Shown: one piece after another, positions 1 to 8,482 of the stretch | Position numbering within the stretch: position 1 is the stretch's first letter | Layout: the number at the start of each line of letters is the position of its first letter | Assembly: GCA_900555985.1 (NCBI GenBank) | Contig: USNF01000021.1 | Location: 1-17,063 of the forward strand | DNA: 17,063 nt | Direction: 5' to 3' | From: an uncultured Gemella sp. | GTDB taxonomy: Bacteria; Bacillota; Bacilli; Staphylococcales; Gemellaceae | Translations under genes and position numbers: made by a program | The notes under the pieces: model-generated | Told to the model about the DNA's origin: nothing | Database searches by the model: none | What the model saw: only the letters and a program-made list of their open reading frames with translations

Positions 1-52
1 CAACTATCACACCGACATAAGCTAGTGCTATTCTTAATGATTCATTTTTCAT
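1..52 (-). CDS. N-terminus of a probable membrane protein, cut by the window edge
   Basis: Only the first 17 codons are visible, reading MKNESLRIALAYVGVIV. The start codon is at 50-52 and is preceded on the minus strand by AAGAAAGGTAGGT, an acceptable ribosome binding site. A TATAAT box at 97-102 (minus strand) could be its -10 element, but no convincing -35 accompanies it. The stretch turns hydrophobic after residue 7, as expected for the first membrane segment of a transporter-like protein. The wording resembles the N-terminus of YkvI-like putative transporters as I remember it, but 17 residues cannot settle a family. The existence of the gene is fairly secure; the identity is a guess. Confidence 0.5.
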   Translation of the reverse strand, partial: MKNESLRIALAYVGVIV

Positions 53-302
53 TTTTACCTACCTTTCTTGTTACATGCTACTTAGACATATCTTTTATTA
101 TATATTTATAATATCAATTACTTTTTTCAAAAAAATTTGTCACTTGAACAATAAAGTTTTTTTAATAGCATATTATTTGATAATACAATTAAAGGTTAAA
201 AAAATCAAGAAACATACTTAAATTTCATCAAATAGTTTTATAAACACTTTCCCTTCCTTAATAACTAATAGAACTACCTAAACAATAATTTAGTATTCAT
301 TA
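53..302. other. Intergenic region, no gene seen
   Basis: This AT-rich stretch lies between the terminator behind sulP and the start of the leftmost gene. Apart from the possible -10 box of the leftmost gene at 97-102, I see no open frame with a ribosome binding site, no RNA gene and no strong hairpin. Confidence 0.5.
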
Positions 303-333
303 GCTAATAAAAAGACTCATCAACTGATGAGCC
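303..333 (-). terminator. Terminator of sulP; dispersed copy of the miaA-region hairpin
   Basis: Read on the minus strand, about 95 bases after the sulP stop, the sequence forms CTCATC-AGTT-GATGAG (316-331) followed by TCTTTTTATT. It is a short stem with a T-rich tail, suitable as a Rho-independent terminator. The palindrome is the same as that in the three tandem units at 2261-2731, differing only in the loop. Confidence 0.6.
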
Positions 334-426
334 AAATATTATTGAACTATATATATATTATTTTCTATCATAAAATTAAAGAGGTATAAAATATTTTTTA
401 TAAAGTTTTTATGTGTAACTTTGAAA

Positions 427-2082
427 TTACTCAGCCAACTTCTCTGCTCTGGCTAGTGAAGCATCTATATTTTCACAAATATTTTCAACCCCGATTTTTT
501 CAATAAATCCTGCTTTTTCCATAACATGATATGGTTGCTCGTTAACATGAGATAAAATTAATGTTAAATCACGTTTTTTACAAGTTTCTAATATTTCCTC
601 TAATGCTTCTAAACCTGAAATATCCATTACTGGAACATTACGCATTCTTATTATTAAAACATTTTTTCCTTCTCCATGGTCTATTTTAGTAAAGACATTT
701 GCTGCCCCAAAGAAAAGTGCTCCAAAAATTTCATAGACTATAGTATTTTTAGGAACAAATTTCAAATCGACTTCTTCTGATAATTTTTCTTCTTCCATTG
801 GATCTCTATATGTCCATTGACGTACTTCTGCAATATCAGACATTCGTTTCAAGAATAGAAATGCTGCTAATACCATACCAAACTCTATAGCTATAACTAA
901 ATCAAAGAACAATGTTAGTAAGAATGTAATAATTAAAACAACTATATCACTTTTAGGTGCCGTTTTAACCATTCGAACAAAGGTTCTCCAACCACTCATA
1001 TTATACCCTACGATTATTAAAATACCTGCTAGACAACTCATTGGAATATAAGAAGCATATGGCATTAAAAATAATAAAATTAATAATAGTGTTAATGCAT
1101 GTACCATTCCAGCTACTGGTGTTCTTCCACCATTTTTTACGTTAGCTGCTGTACGTGCTATCGCCCCAGTCGCAGGTATCCCTCCAAAAAGAGCAGACAT
1201 AATATTTCCAACCCCTTGTCCTACTAATTCAGCATTCGATTTATGCTTACTACCTATCATACCATCTGAAACTACTGCAGAAAGTAAAGATTCAATAGCT
1301 GCTAGTATAGCTATTGTAAAAGCTGGTAGCATCATTTCACGAACTAATGAAAATGATAATGTTGGCATAGTAAAACTTGGAAGTCCAGGTTTTATAGTAT
1401 ATAAATCACCAATAGTTTTTACTGGCAATTTAAAGTAAGCTACTAAAAGTGTAGTAACTAAAATCGCAACTAAAGAGCCTGGAATTTTTTTTGGAATTTT
1501 TTGCCAAAAAATTTGAATAAGTATAGCTAGTGTACCTATCGCTAAAGTGATATAACTTATACTTCCAATATTTTGACCATAAGCTACTATCTTATGATAA
1601 AATTCAGCAGGCACTGCTCCCATTTTAAGCCCTAGAAAATCTTTTACTTGTCCTACTATTATTCCAATAGCTATACCTAGTGTAAATCCTATTGTTATAG
1701 TTTTTGGAATGAATTTAATTAAATCACCAAAGTGTAACAATCCCATTAATATCAACATTATACCAGCCATTAAAGTTGCAATAGTTAAACCTGCTAATCC
1801 ATGTTCTGCTATAATACCATAAATAATAACAACAAAAGCGGCTGTAGGTCCTCCAATTTGAACTCTACTTCCACCTAAAAATGAAATAAAAAAACCTGCA
1901 ATAATCGCAGTATAAAGCCCTTGTTCTGGATTAACTCCAGAAGCTATTGCTAAAGCAATTGATAATGGTAATGCTATAATAGCCACAATTAATCCAGCAA
2001 CAATATCTTTCATAAGCTGCGCACTTGTATAATCTTTCATAACACTAAAAAACTTAGGTTTTATATATTTAAACGAGCTCAT
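427..2082 (-). CDS. SulP-family anion transporter with C-terminal STAS domain
   Basis: A 551-residue membrane transporter of the SulP (SLC26-like) family, whose members move sulfate, bicarbonate or other anions across the cytoplasmic membrane; the substrate cannot be read from sequence. The family signature region is at about residues 29-90 (LPLSIALAIASG, then GLYTAIIAG and IGGPTAAFVV), followed by many hydrophobic segments to about residue 420. A STAS domain covers about 445-545, with the typical VMDISGLEAL segment. Length is normal for bacterial SulP proteins. The start at 2080-2082 has an AGGAGG ribosome binding site five bases upstream. It has its own promoter and terminator, so it looks monocistronic. 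No carbonic anhydrase gene is adjacent, so there is no contextual hint for bicarbonate. Confidence 0.9.
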   Translation of the reverse strand: MSSFKYIKPKFFSVMKDYTSAQLMKDIVAGLIVAIIALPLSIALAIASGVNPEQGLYTAIIAGFFISFLGGSRVQIGGPTAAFVVIIYGIIAEHGLAGLTIATLMAGIMLILMGLLHFGDLIKFIPKTITIGFTLGIAIGIIVGQVKDFLGLKMGAVPAEFYHKIVAYGQNIGSISYITLAIGTLAILIQIFWQKIPKKIPGSLVAILVTTLLVAYFKLPVKTIGDLYTIKPGLPSFTMPTLSFSLVREMMLPAFTIAILAAIESLLSAVVSDGMIGSKHKSNAELVGQGVGNIMSALFGGIPATGAIARTAANVKNGGRTPVAGMVHALTLLLILLFLMPYASYIPMSCLAGILIIVGYNMSGWRTFVRMVKTAPKSDIVVLIITFLLTLFFDLVIAIEFGMVLAAFLFLKRMSDIAEVRQWTYRDPMEEEKLSEEVDLKFVPKNTIVYEIFGALFFGAANVFTKIDHGEGKNVLIIRMRNVPVMDISGLEALEEILETCKKRDLTLILSHVNEQPYHVMEKAGFIEKIGVENICENIDASLARAEKLAE

Positions 2083-2121
2083 CTTCTCCTCCTGATTTTC
2101 CTCTTGTATAACAGTACTAAT

Positions 2122-2150
2122 ATTTTAGCATATATAAAATAAAAACTCTA
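2122..2150 (-). promoter_or_regulatory. Probable sulP promoter, extended -10
   Basis: On the minus strand TGCTAAAAT (2122-2130) is an extended -10 element (TGn plus TAAAAT). The -35 region at 2145-2150 (TAGAGT) is poor, so the extended -10 would carry most of the recognition. It lies 40 bases upstream of the sulP start codon. Confidence 0.45.
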
Positions 2151-2190
2151 GTTATTATAAGAATTACATATAAATATATTTAATAATAAC

Positions 2191-2219
2191 AAAAAAAGAG
2201 CACATATTTATGTGCTCTT
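2191..2219 (-). terminator. Strong Rho-independent terminator, leftward
   Basis: An 11-bp perfect stem (AAGAGCACATA, 2196-2206, with its complement at 2209-2219) is followed on the minus strand by seven T residues. It is the last barrier between the mutS-mutL-miaA operon, with the repeat array behind it, and the sulP promoter. Confidence 0.85.
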
Positions 2220-2272
2220 GAAATTCTGTTATATTATTAAATATTTATTTGTATTTCAAAAAAGGAGAAAAG

Positions 2273-2336
2273 CTCATCAAGTGATGAGCCATATATTATG
2301 AAAAAAATATTATTAAGTTTTATAGTTATTATTATA
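2273..2336 (-). ncRNA. Candidate small RNA, repeat unit A
   Basis: A minus-strand TATAAT at 2331-2336 lies 42 bases before a terminator-like hairpin at 2273-2288. A transcript would be about 60 nt. The -35 region is poor (AATTTT). The same arrangement occurs in the two neighbouring units; this is inference from pattern only. Confidence 0.25.
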
Positions 2337-2439
2337 TAACCCCTACTTTACATAAAATTAAAACTATAATTAAACTTTACTTAAATTTATTTTTTTGATT
2401 TTTCATTATTTTCTTTTTTATCTTAAAAATGGAGAAAAG

Positions 2440-2503
2440 CTCATCAAATGATGAGCCGTATATTATGAAAAAAATATTATTAAATATTATATTAATAATT
2501 ATA
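2440..2503 (-). ncRNA. Candidate small RNA, repeat unit B
   Basis: A minus-strand TATAAT at 2498-2503 and the hairpin at 2440-2455 have the same spacing as in units A and C, although the sequence between them has diverged the most. The -35 region (AATTTC) is poor. No transcript is demonstrated. Confidence 0.25.
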
Positions 2504-2610
2504 CACTTCTTACTTTATATGAAATTAAAATTTTACTTAATATTTACTTAAATTTTTACTTTTTTATCTTTATTTAGTAATATTTTTATTCTCTTTTAAA
2601 AGGAGAAAGA

Positions 2611-2674
2611 CTCATCAAGTGATGAGCCGTATATTATGAAAAAAAATATTATTAAGTTTTATAGTTAAATTATA
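2611..2674 (-). ncRNA. Candidate small RNA or terminator leader, repeat unit C
   Basis: A minus-strand TATAAT at 2669-2674 and the hairpin at 2611-2626 sit directly behind miaA. The hairpin alone could simply be the operon terminator. The -35 region is AATTTT, as in unit A. Confidence 0.25.
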
Positions 2675-2714
2675 TACCCTTTACTTTACATAAAATTAAA
2701 ATTATAACTAAACT

Positions 2715-3608
2715 TTACTTAAATTTATTTTTAATATCTCCTATTACATCATCTAATAATGAATCACTTCTAGTATCATACCAAACACCATTCATTTTAT
2801 TTCTAAACCAAGTTAACTGGCGTTTAGCATAACGTCGTGAGTTTTGAGAAATTGCTGAAATGGTTTCTTCTTTTGATATGTCGCCCTTTAAATAAGGTAA
2901 CATCTCTTTATAACCTATCGCCCCCAAAGCTTGTAATTCAGTTCCATAATCATTAATAATACCCTTTACTTCATCTTCAAGTCCTTGTTCAAACATAAGA
3001 TCAACCCTTTTATTAATTCTATTATAAAGTTCTTCTCTTTCAGTATTTAAGACTATTAAATAAGGATTATATTTTTCTAAAATAGTATCTCCATTATTAT
3101 TTGTCGTTACAGATTTCTGTTCATTCATGACATAATTATAAGCATTTATTACACGACGATGATTTTCCAAATCAATACTATTATATGTATCAATATAATT
3201 TTCTTTTAAATATTGTTTAGCTTTATCAATATCTATATCATAATTTTTTTCTTCTAGATTTGTGAACTCATAATTATTTAGTACTGCATTCATGTAAAAA
3301 CCTGTACCACCAATTAATAGCGGCATTTTCCCTCTACTATGAATATCATCAATTTTCTCACGAGCTAGCTTTTGAAAATCATAAACTGAACATGTATCAT
3401 TAGGTTCAAGTTCATCTATAAGATGATGAACAACACCATCCATTTCTTCTGGAGTAACTTTTGCAGAACCTATATCAAATCTTTTATATATTTGAACACT
3501 ATCTATAGAAATAATCTCACAATTGAATTTTTTAGCAAGTTCAATACTTAAGGCTGTCTTCCCAACAGCCGTTGGGCCTACTATTGCAATTAAAGGTATT
3601 TTTTCCAT
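2715..3608 (-). CDS. miaA: tRNA dimethylallyltransferase MiaA
   Basis: A 297-residue enzyme that transfers a dimethylallyl group to A37 of tRNAs reading codons that begin with U, the first step of (ms2)i6A modification in the cytoplasm. The P-loop GPTAVGKTAL is at residues 11-20, followed by DSVQIY (36-41, substrate-binding Asp), GGTGFYMNAV from residue 100, ALGAIGYKEM near 227 and the C-terminal SRRYAKRQLTWFRNK. Length is typical of the family. The start has a TAGGAG ribosome binding site that overlaps the mutL stop codon; the gap between the genes is 8 bases, so translation is probably coupled. It is the last gene of the mutS-mutL-miaA operon. Its last five codons and stop are echoed in the tandem repeats downstream. 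Confidence 0.97.
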   Translation of the reverse strand: MEKIPLIAIVGPTAVGKTALSIELAKKFNCEIISIDSVQIYKRFDIGSAKVTPEEMDGVVHHLIDELEPNDTCSVYDFQKLAREKIDDIHSRGKMPLLIGGTGFYMNAVLNNYEFTNLEEKNYDIDIDKAKQYLKENYIDTYNSIDLENHRRVINAYNYVMNEQKSVTTNNNGDTILEKYNPYLIVLNTEREELYNRINKRVDLMFEQGLEDEVKGIINDYGTELQALGAIGYKEMLPYLKGDISKEETISAISQNSRRYAKRQLTWFRNKMNGVWYDTRSDSLLDDVIGDIKNKFK

Positions 3609-3616
3609 ATTGTCTC

Positions 3617-5677
3617 CTAAACTATTCGTTTAAACATTTTTTCTAAGTCTTTTTTCTCCATTTTTGTAATAATTGGTCTTCCATGTGGACACGTAAATGG
3701 ATTTTTACATTCATAAAGGTCACTTATTACTTTATTCATTTCAACTTCATTAAGTATTTGATTAGCCTTAATAGACATTTTACAACTAGCCATAGCTATC
3801 GCATCATTTCTTAATTCATTAAAAGTAATAGTGTTATTTTTTAAAACTTTTTCAACAATAATTTTTATCATTTCTTCTTCGTCTTCTTCTATCCAACCAG
3901 GAAATTCACGAACAACGTAAGAATTATCTCCAAACTCTTCAAAAACAATACCTAGTTCTTCGAATTTCTCTAAATTATTTCGAACTTCTGCCGCTTCTTC
4001 TACAGAAAAATCAAACATAAGTGGGATTAACATTTGTTTTTTATAATTTTTTCTGTCACTAAATTCACGTTGTAATTTTTCATAGTTATATCGTTCGGCT
4101 GCAGCATGTTGATCAATTAGATATAATTTATTATCTGCTTCTGAAAGAATGTATGTTTTAAATATTTGTGCAAGAACTTTTAGGTCTGGTAATGTTCTTA
4201 CTTTCATATCGTCATCTTGAACAATTTTAGCATTTTTTATTTCATCAAAATGACTATTATCTAATTCAGAATCAGAGCCTAAAATTACTTTGTCCTCAGT
4301 ATATTCAATTTTATCTCGTTTAGAGAAATTCATAAAATTCTCTATTTCTTTTTTAGTTGGTTTCTCTCCAAATCTATTTCGATTATCCTTTGGATGTGGA
4401 CTATAACTTAAATCGGGTAAGTCACTTTTAACTCGATTTTTCTTACGAGAAAAGCTATTATCACTCTTTTCATTTTTATCATTAACTGAAATATTTGTTT
4501 CAGAAGATACATTATCTTCACCGAAAATAAAGTCATCTTCATTTATGATTTTATTTTCTAATTGCTTTTTAGAAATTTCCGCATCCTCTTCTATACCAAA
4601 TTTAGTATCTAATTCAGATAAAAAATCTAGTTTTTCTATACGAGATTTTTCTTTTTTAGTAAGAACATTATTCATCCCTTGAGGAATATATGTATAATTA
4701 CTAAGTCTTTCAGCTATTATTTCTTTAATTAGTCTTATTAGTTCCGCTTCTTTTGATAGTCTTACTTCTTGTTTTGTCGGATGAACATTCACATCCAGTA
4801 AGATTGGATCCATTTCTATGTTTATCACACATAGTGGATATCTATTTTTCATAAGCAGTGTCCCATAAGCATCTATAATAGAGTTTTGTATCACATAGTT
4901 TTTAATATAACGCCCATTAATAAATATATGAATGTAATTTTTACTTGCTCTAGTTTCCTCAGGAACTGAAATAAAACCATAAACCTTATAGTCATCATTA
5001 CTACCACTAAAATCTATCATATTCTTAGCTACACCCATATTGTAGATTTTTGATAGTATTTTATGAACATCTCCATCTCCATAGGTTTTAAAGGTTATTT
5101 TTCCATCAACATGAAGTTCGAATGAAATATTTGGATAAGATAAAGCAAACTTATGAATTACATTCGTTATATTTGCTTGTTCTGTATGTGGATTTCGTAG
5201 ATATTTTAATCTTACAGGAGTATTGTAGAATAAGTTCTCAACACTAAGATCTGTCCCTTTAATAGGTGCATAAAATTCTGATTGTACTACCTTACCACCT
5301 TCCAATATTAACATTTTCCCTTGAGCCTCACCTGAACAACTTTTGATTGTAACTTTACTCACTGATGAAATACTTGCTAAGGCCTCTCCTCTAAACCCTA
5401 GTGTTTCTATATGGAATAAATCATAATCAGCACTTATTTTACTAGTAGCATGTCTAAGAAATGCTCTTTCTAAATCATCATTTGAAATACCACTACCATT
5501 ATCTATTATTCTTATTTGTTTAATTCCAAATTCTTGAATTATTATCTTTATATTTGTACTACCTGCATCGATTGAATTCTCAACTAGCTCTTTTACAACG
5601 GATGAAGGTCTCTCTACTACTTCTCCAGCTGCAATTTTATTAGATAATTCTGCAGATAATATATTTATTTTTCCCAT
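3617..5677 (-). CDS. mutL: DNA mismatch repair protein MutL
   Basis: A 686-residue mismatch-repair mediator that couples MutS recognition to strand incision. The N-terminal GHKL ATPase shows KELVENSIDAG (Glu30 and Asn34), DNGSGI near 58, RHATSKI and GFRGEALASISSV, all intact. Residues of about 340-480 form a charged, low-complexity linker. The C-terminal domain carries the metal-dependent endonuclease motifs DQHAAAERYNYE (about 518), ACKMSIKANQ (about 629), CPHGRP (about 660) and a final FKR, so this MutL should nick DNA itself, as in most bacteria lacking MutH. The start gives the family N-terminus just before NKIAAGEVVERP. The ribosome binding site is weak and distant (GAGG inside the end of mutS), and the gap to mutS is 5 bases, so coupling to mutS translation is likely. 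Confidence 0.97.
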   Translation of the reverse strand: MGKINILSAELSNKIAAGEVVERPSSVVKELVENSIDAGSTNIKIIIQEFGIKQIRIIDNGSGISNDDLERAFLRHATSKISADYDLFHIETLGFRGEALASISSVSKVTIKSCSGEAQGKMLILEGGKVVQSEFYAPIKGTDLSVENLFYNTPVRLKYLRNPHTEQANITNVIHKFALSYPNISFELHVDGKITFKTYGDGDVHKILSKIYNMGVAKNMIDFSGSNDDYKVYGFISVPEETRASKNYIHIFINGRYIKNYVIQNSIIDAYGTLLMKNRYPLCVINIEMDPILLDVNVHPTKQEVRLSKEAELIRLIKEIIAERLSNYTYIPQGMNNVLTKKEKSRIEKLDFLSELDTKFGIEEDAEISKKQLENKIINEDDFIFGEDNVSSETNISVNDKNEKSDNSFSRKKNRVKSDLPDLSYSPHPKDNRNRFGEKPTKKEIENFMNFSKRDKIEYTEDKVILGSDSELDNSHFDEIKNAKIVQDDDMKVRTLPDLKVLAQIFKTYILSEADNKLYLIDQHAAAERYNYEKLQREFSDRKNYKKQMLIPLMFDFSVEEAAEVRNNLEKFEELGIVFEEFGDNSYVVREFPGWIEEDEEEMIKIIVEKVLKNNTITFNELRNDAIAMASCKMSIKANQILNEVEMNKVISDLYECKNPFTCPHGRPIITKMEKKDLEKMFKRIV

Positions 5678-5682
5678 TTAAT

Positions 5683-8331
5683 TTATTTCACATCCTCATT
5701 AAGTTTTTGCTGAATCTCATAAAGAAGATTAAATGCCTGCATAGGTGTCGTTTCAAGGAAGTTAATACTACCTATTTGTTCTTTGATATAATCAAACTTC
5801 TCATTATTACCATCAAAGTCCAATTGTTGTTTTGCATAATGTTTTGCTTTTTCTTCTTTAACTTCTTTTTTCTTTTGTTTTTTAAGTTTCTCTTCTAATT
5901 CTACTTGTACTTCTCTTCGTATTTTCTCTTCTAGTTCTTTTGTATTAGTAAGAACATTATTATAACGTTTACTATTTACTAAATCTTCACTACCTTTATT
6001 ACCATTTTCTAATTCTTTAAGAATTTTATTAGCTCCATTTATTACATCATTTGGTAAGTGTGCTAGCTGTGCTACATGAATACCATAACTTTTCTCTATT
6101 GGACCTTCATTTATTTTATAAAGGAATATTAATTTACCATGATCTTCTTTTGCAGATACGTGGATATTTTTTATTCCCTCGGTAATATTTTCAAGTTTTG
6201 TAAGTTCATGATAGTGAGTAGAGAATAATGTTTTACATTTAATAGTATTGTTTATATATTCTAATATTGATTGTGCTAAGGCGATACCGTCATATGTAGA
6301 TGTTCCTCGACCTATTTCATCGAATATTAATAATGAGTTAGCTGTTGATTCTACTAAAGCATTTTTTGCTTCAATCATCTCAACCATAAATGTTGATTTT
6401 CCACCAGCTAAATCATCACTAGCACCAATACGTGTAAAAATCTTATCAAAGATTGGCAGGTTAGCTGACGATGCAGGAACAAATGAACCTATTTGAGCTA
6501 GAATAACAATTAGTGCAAGTTGTCTCATATATGTAGATTTCCCTGACATATTTGGTCCTGTTATTAAAAGAATATTCTCATCTTTTTCAACCTTACAATC
6601 ATTACTAATATAGCTATCAGCACTTACATTACGTTCTACTATTGGGTGTCTACCATCCACAATATCTATTACATTATCATCATTAAATTCAGGTTTAACA
6701 TAACCGTATTCTTCTGCCACATCAGATAATGAAACAAAAACATCGATGTCACTTAAAGTATTTGCGACTCTTTGAAGACGTGGTATATATTCATGAATTT
6801 TTATTTTAACCTCTTGGAAAAGTTGTAATTCTAATTCTTCTATTTTTGTTTTTGAGTTAACTATATGTTCTTCAACTTGTTTTAATTCTTCAGAAATAAA
6901 TCTCTCACAATTAGAAAGCGTTTGTTTACGATGATACCCTAGTTCGGTTGGGTCTACACTCTTAAGTCCAACTTTAGAAATCTCAATGAAGTAACCGAAA
7001 ATCTTATTGTATCCTACTTTTAAGTTTTTAATACCAGTTCTACTTTTCTCACGTTCTTCTATTTCTAATAAAACTTTATTTCCATTTTTACTAGCATTCT
7101 TATAACTATCTAATTCTTCATTAAATCCTAATTTTATAACATTTCCATCTTTTACTGTTTGACCAGCTTCTTCATGAATAGTTTTTTCAAGGAAGTCATG
7201 AAGATCTTCTAATTCATCAATATTGTTGGCAATATCTATTAGTTTTTCAGAATCAAATCCTTTTAGAATATTCTTAATTTGTGGTATTTGTTTTAATGTT
7301 TTCTTTAAATTAAGAAGTTCTTTAGGACTTACAATATTGTATGATACTTTTGTTGATATTCTTTCAAGGTCATACACTTCTTTTAAACTAGTTTTAACAT
7401 CTGATTTTTCAAAATAATGTTTAACAAAATCTCCTACTATTTCTTGACGTTTTTTTATTTCATTAATATCAAGTAATGGATTTTCTAACCAATTCTTTAG
7501 TTTTCTAGACCCCGCTGCTGTAGAAGTTTTATCTACTATACTTAGTAAAGAACCCTTTTTGCTACCGTTAGCCATATTTTGTGTTACTTCAAGGTTACGA
7601 ATAGAATAGTTAGTCATATACACAAATTTATCTTTAAAGTAAACCTCAAAATCTTTTAAGCTAGAGATATCTTTGTTTTGTGTTTTCTCAATATAATCTA
7701 GTAGTATATCTGCACATAATTTTAAATTTTTATCTTTTAAATTATTAGTTTTATCTTTTGAAAGATTATCACTTTCTTCTACTTCAGTTATATATGCACT
7801 TATATCTAACTTCTGACCTTCTATACTAATAACTTCTTTTATATTATTTTTTAATACTTCATCTTGAAGATCTTCCATTGTTTTTAAAATTGTACAACGG
7901 CTATCACCTGTCATGATATCACAAAAAGCAAAGTAGATATTATTATCTTTCAAATATGCACTACCTAAAAAATTATTTTCATCATAGTTTTTATAGTTCA
8001 TATATGTACCTGGTGTTATAACTTGAACTACTTTTCGTTCAACAATTTTTCCTTGTCCCGGTTCAGATACTTGTTCACATATTGCAACTTTATATCCATT
8101 ATTAACTAAAGTATCTATATAACCTGCTGATGAATGAAATGGTACTCCACACATTGGGATTTTTTCAGCTCCACCATCACGAGCAGTTAAGGTAATTTCT
8201 AAAATTTTTGATGCACGAATAGCATCATCAAAGAACATTTCATAAAAATCACCTAAACGATAAAATAAAAACATATCTTGATATTCTTTTTTTATTTTCA
8301 AATACTGTTCTATCATTGGAGTATATTTCAT
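5683..8331 (-). CDS. mutS: DNA mismatch repair protein MutS
   Basis: An 882-residue mismatch sensor. The mismatch-binding domain I has the Phe-x-Glu motif in GDFYEMF (Phe29, Glu31). The clamp and lever regions follow at about 260-570. The ABC-type ATPase has Walker A GPNMSGKST at about 592-600 and the FDEIGRGTSTYDG Walker B/signature segment at about 672. A very charged Lys/Glu stretch at about 800-840 precedes a C-terminal helix ending in NLLYEIQQKL. Size is ordinary for MutS1. The ribosome binding site is GAAAGG, nine bases before the start. It is the first gene of mutS-mutL-miaA and is divergent from the rodA-like gene. Confidence 0.98.
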   Translation of the reverse strand: MKYTPMIEQYLKIKKEYQDMFLFYRLGDFYEMFFDDAIRASKILEITLTARDGGAEKIPMCGVPFHSSAGYIDTLVNNGYKVAICEQVSEPGQGKIVERKVVQVITPGTYMNYKNYDENNFLGSAYLKDNNIYFAFCDIMTGDSRCTILKTMEDLQDEVLKNNIKEVISIEGQKLDISAYITEVEESDNLSKDKTNNLKDKNLKLCADILLDYIEKTQNKDISSLKDFEVYFKDKFVYMTNYSIRNLEVTQNMANGSKKGSLLSIVDKTSTAAGSRKLKNWLENPLLDINEIKKRQEIVGDFVKHYFEKSDVKTSLKEVYDLERISTKVSYNIVSPKELLNLKKTLKQIPQIKNILKGFDSEKLIDIANNIDELEDLHDFLEKTIHEEAGQTVKDGNVIKLGFNEELDSYKNASKNGNKVLLEIEEREKSRTGIKNLKVGYNKIFGYFIEISKVGLKSVDPTELGYHRKQTLSNCERFISEELKQVEEHIVNSKTKIEELELQLFQEVKIKIHEYIPRLQRVANTLSDIDVFVSLSDVAEEYGYVKPEFNDDNVIDIVDGRHPIVERNVSADSYISNDCKVEKDENILLITGPNMSGKSTYMRQLALIVILAQIGSFVPASSANLPIFDKIFTRIGASDDLAGGKSTFMVEMIEAKNALVESTANSLLIFDEIGRGTSTYDGIALAQSILEYINNTIKCKTLFSTHYHELTKLENITEGIKNIHVSAKEDHGKLIFLYKINEGPIEKSYGIHVAQLAHLPNDVINGANKILKELENGNKGSEDLVNSKRYNNVLTNTKELEEKIRREVQVELEEKLKKQKKKEVKEEKAKHYAKQQLDFDGNNEKFDYIKEQIGSINFLETTPMQAFNLLYEIQQKLNEDVK

Positions 8332-8395
8332 ATCTTTTAACCTTTCTTATTTTAATTAAATTTTATCTTTAAGTATTAATATTTTATTGGTAATT

Positions 8396-8424
8396 TAAAT
8401 ATAATATAAAATTATCTTTAACAA
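8396..8424 (-). promoter_or_regulatory. Possible promoter of mutS-mutL-miaA
   Basis: On the minus strand TTGTTA (8419-8424), a 17-base spacer and TATTTA (8396-8401) give an approximate sigma-A promoter 65 bases upstream of mutS. The -10 box matches only three of six consensus positions, and other AT-rich boxes nearby could serve instead. Confidence 0.3.
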
Positions 8425-8433
8425 CATTTAGAT

Positions 8434-8462
8434 TTGCTAAACTTTATTTGTTATTGTATAAT
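8434..8462 (+). promoter_or_regulatory. Promoter of the rodA-like gene
   Basis: TTGCTA (8434-8439), a 17-base spacer and a perfect TATAAT (8457-8462) form a sigma-A promoter 20 bases upstream of the start codon; AAAGGAG provides the ribosome binding site. The untranslated leader would be very short. Confidence 0.7.
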
Positions 8463-8482
8463 TACAGCAAAGGAGTTGAATT

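Larger units (their letters stand above)
2261..2731 (-). repeat. Three tandem ~170-bp units with hairpin and miaA-tail sequence
   Basis: The units are roughly 2261-2425, 2426-2596 and 2597-2731. Their palindromes (CTCATCA-NN-TGATGAG) start at 2273, 2440 and 2611, giving periods of 167 and 171 bases. Right of each palindrome (plus orientation) comes a shared TATATTATGAAAAAA, then TATTATTAA, a TATAAT box on the minus strand, an AAATTAAAA stretch and TTTACTTAAATT, which matches the end of miaA. Stems are invariant; only the two central loop bases change (AG, AA, AG, and AC in the copy at 316). The middle unit is the most diverged. On the minus strand each hairpin is followed by TTTTCTCC or TCTTTCTCC, a weak T-rich tail, so they may be successive weak terminators of the miaA operon or the 3' ends of small RNAs. 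Confidence 0.8.

Noticed and set aside
316..333. Hammerhead ribozyme core (CTGATGAG) in the hairpin
   Set aside because: Only this copy reads CTGATGA; the other three read GTGATGA or ATGATGA, and no matching GAAA plus stem III is present.
2261..2731. Small hydrophobic toxin peptides starting at the ATGAAAAAA in each repeat unit
   Set aside because: The three frames give 13, 28 and 10 residues with different endings, and the nearest GGAG is too far from the ATG; the peptide is not conserved while the hairpin is.
2261..2731. CRISPR array
   Set aside because: The period of about 170 bases, whole-unit similarity and absence of distinct spacers or cas genes do not fit.
5707..7417. Short rightward open frames opposite mutS
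   Set aside because: They are antisense shadows of the mutS gene, without ribosome binding sites or protein-like composition.
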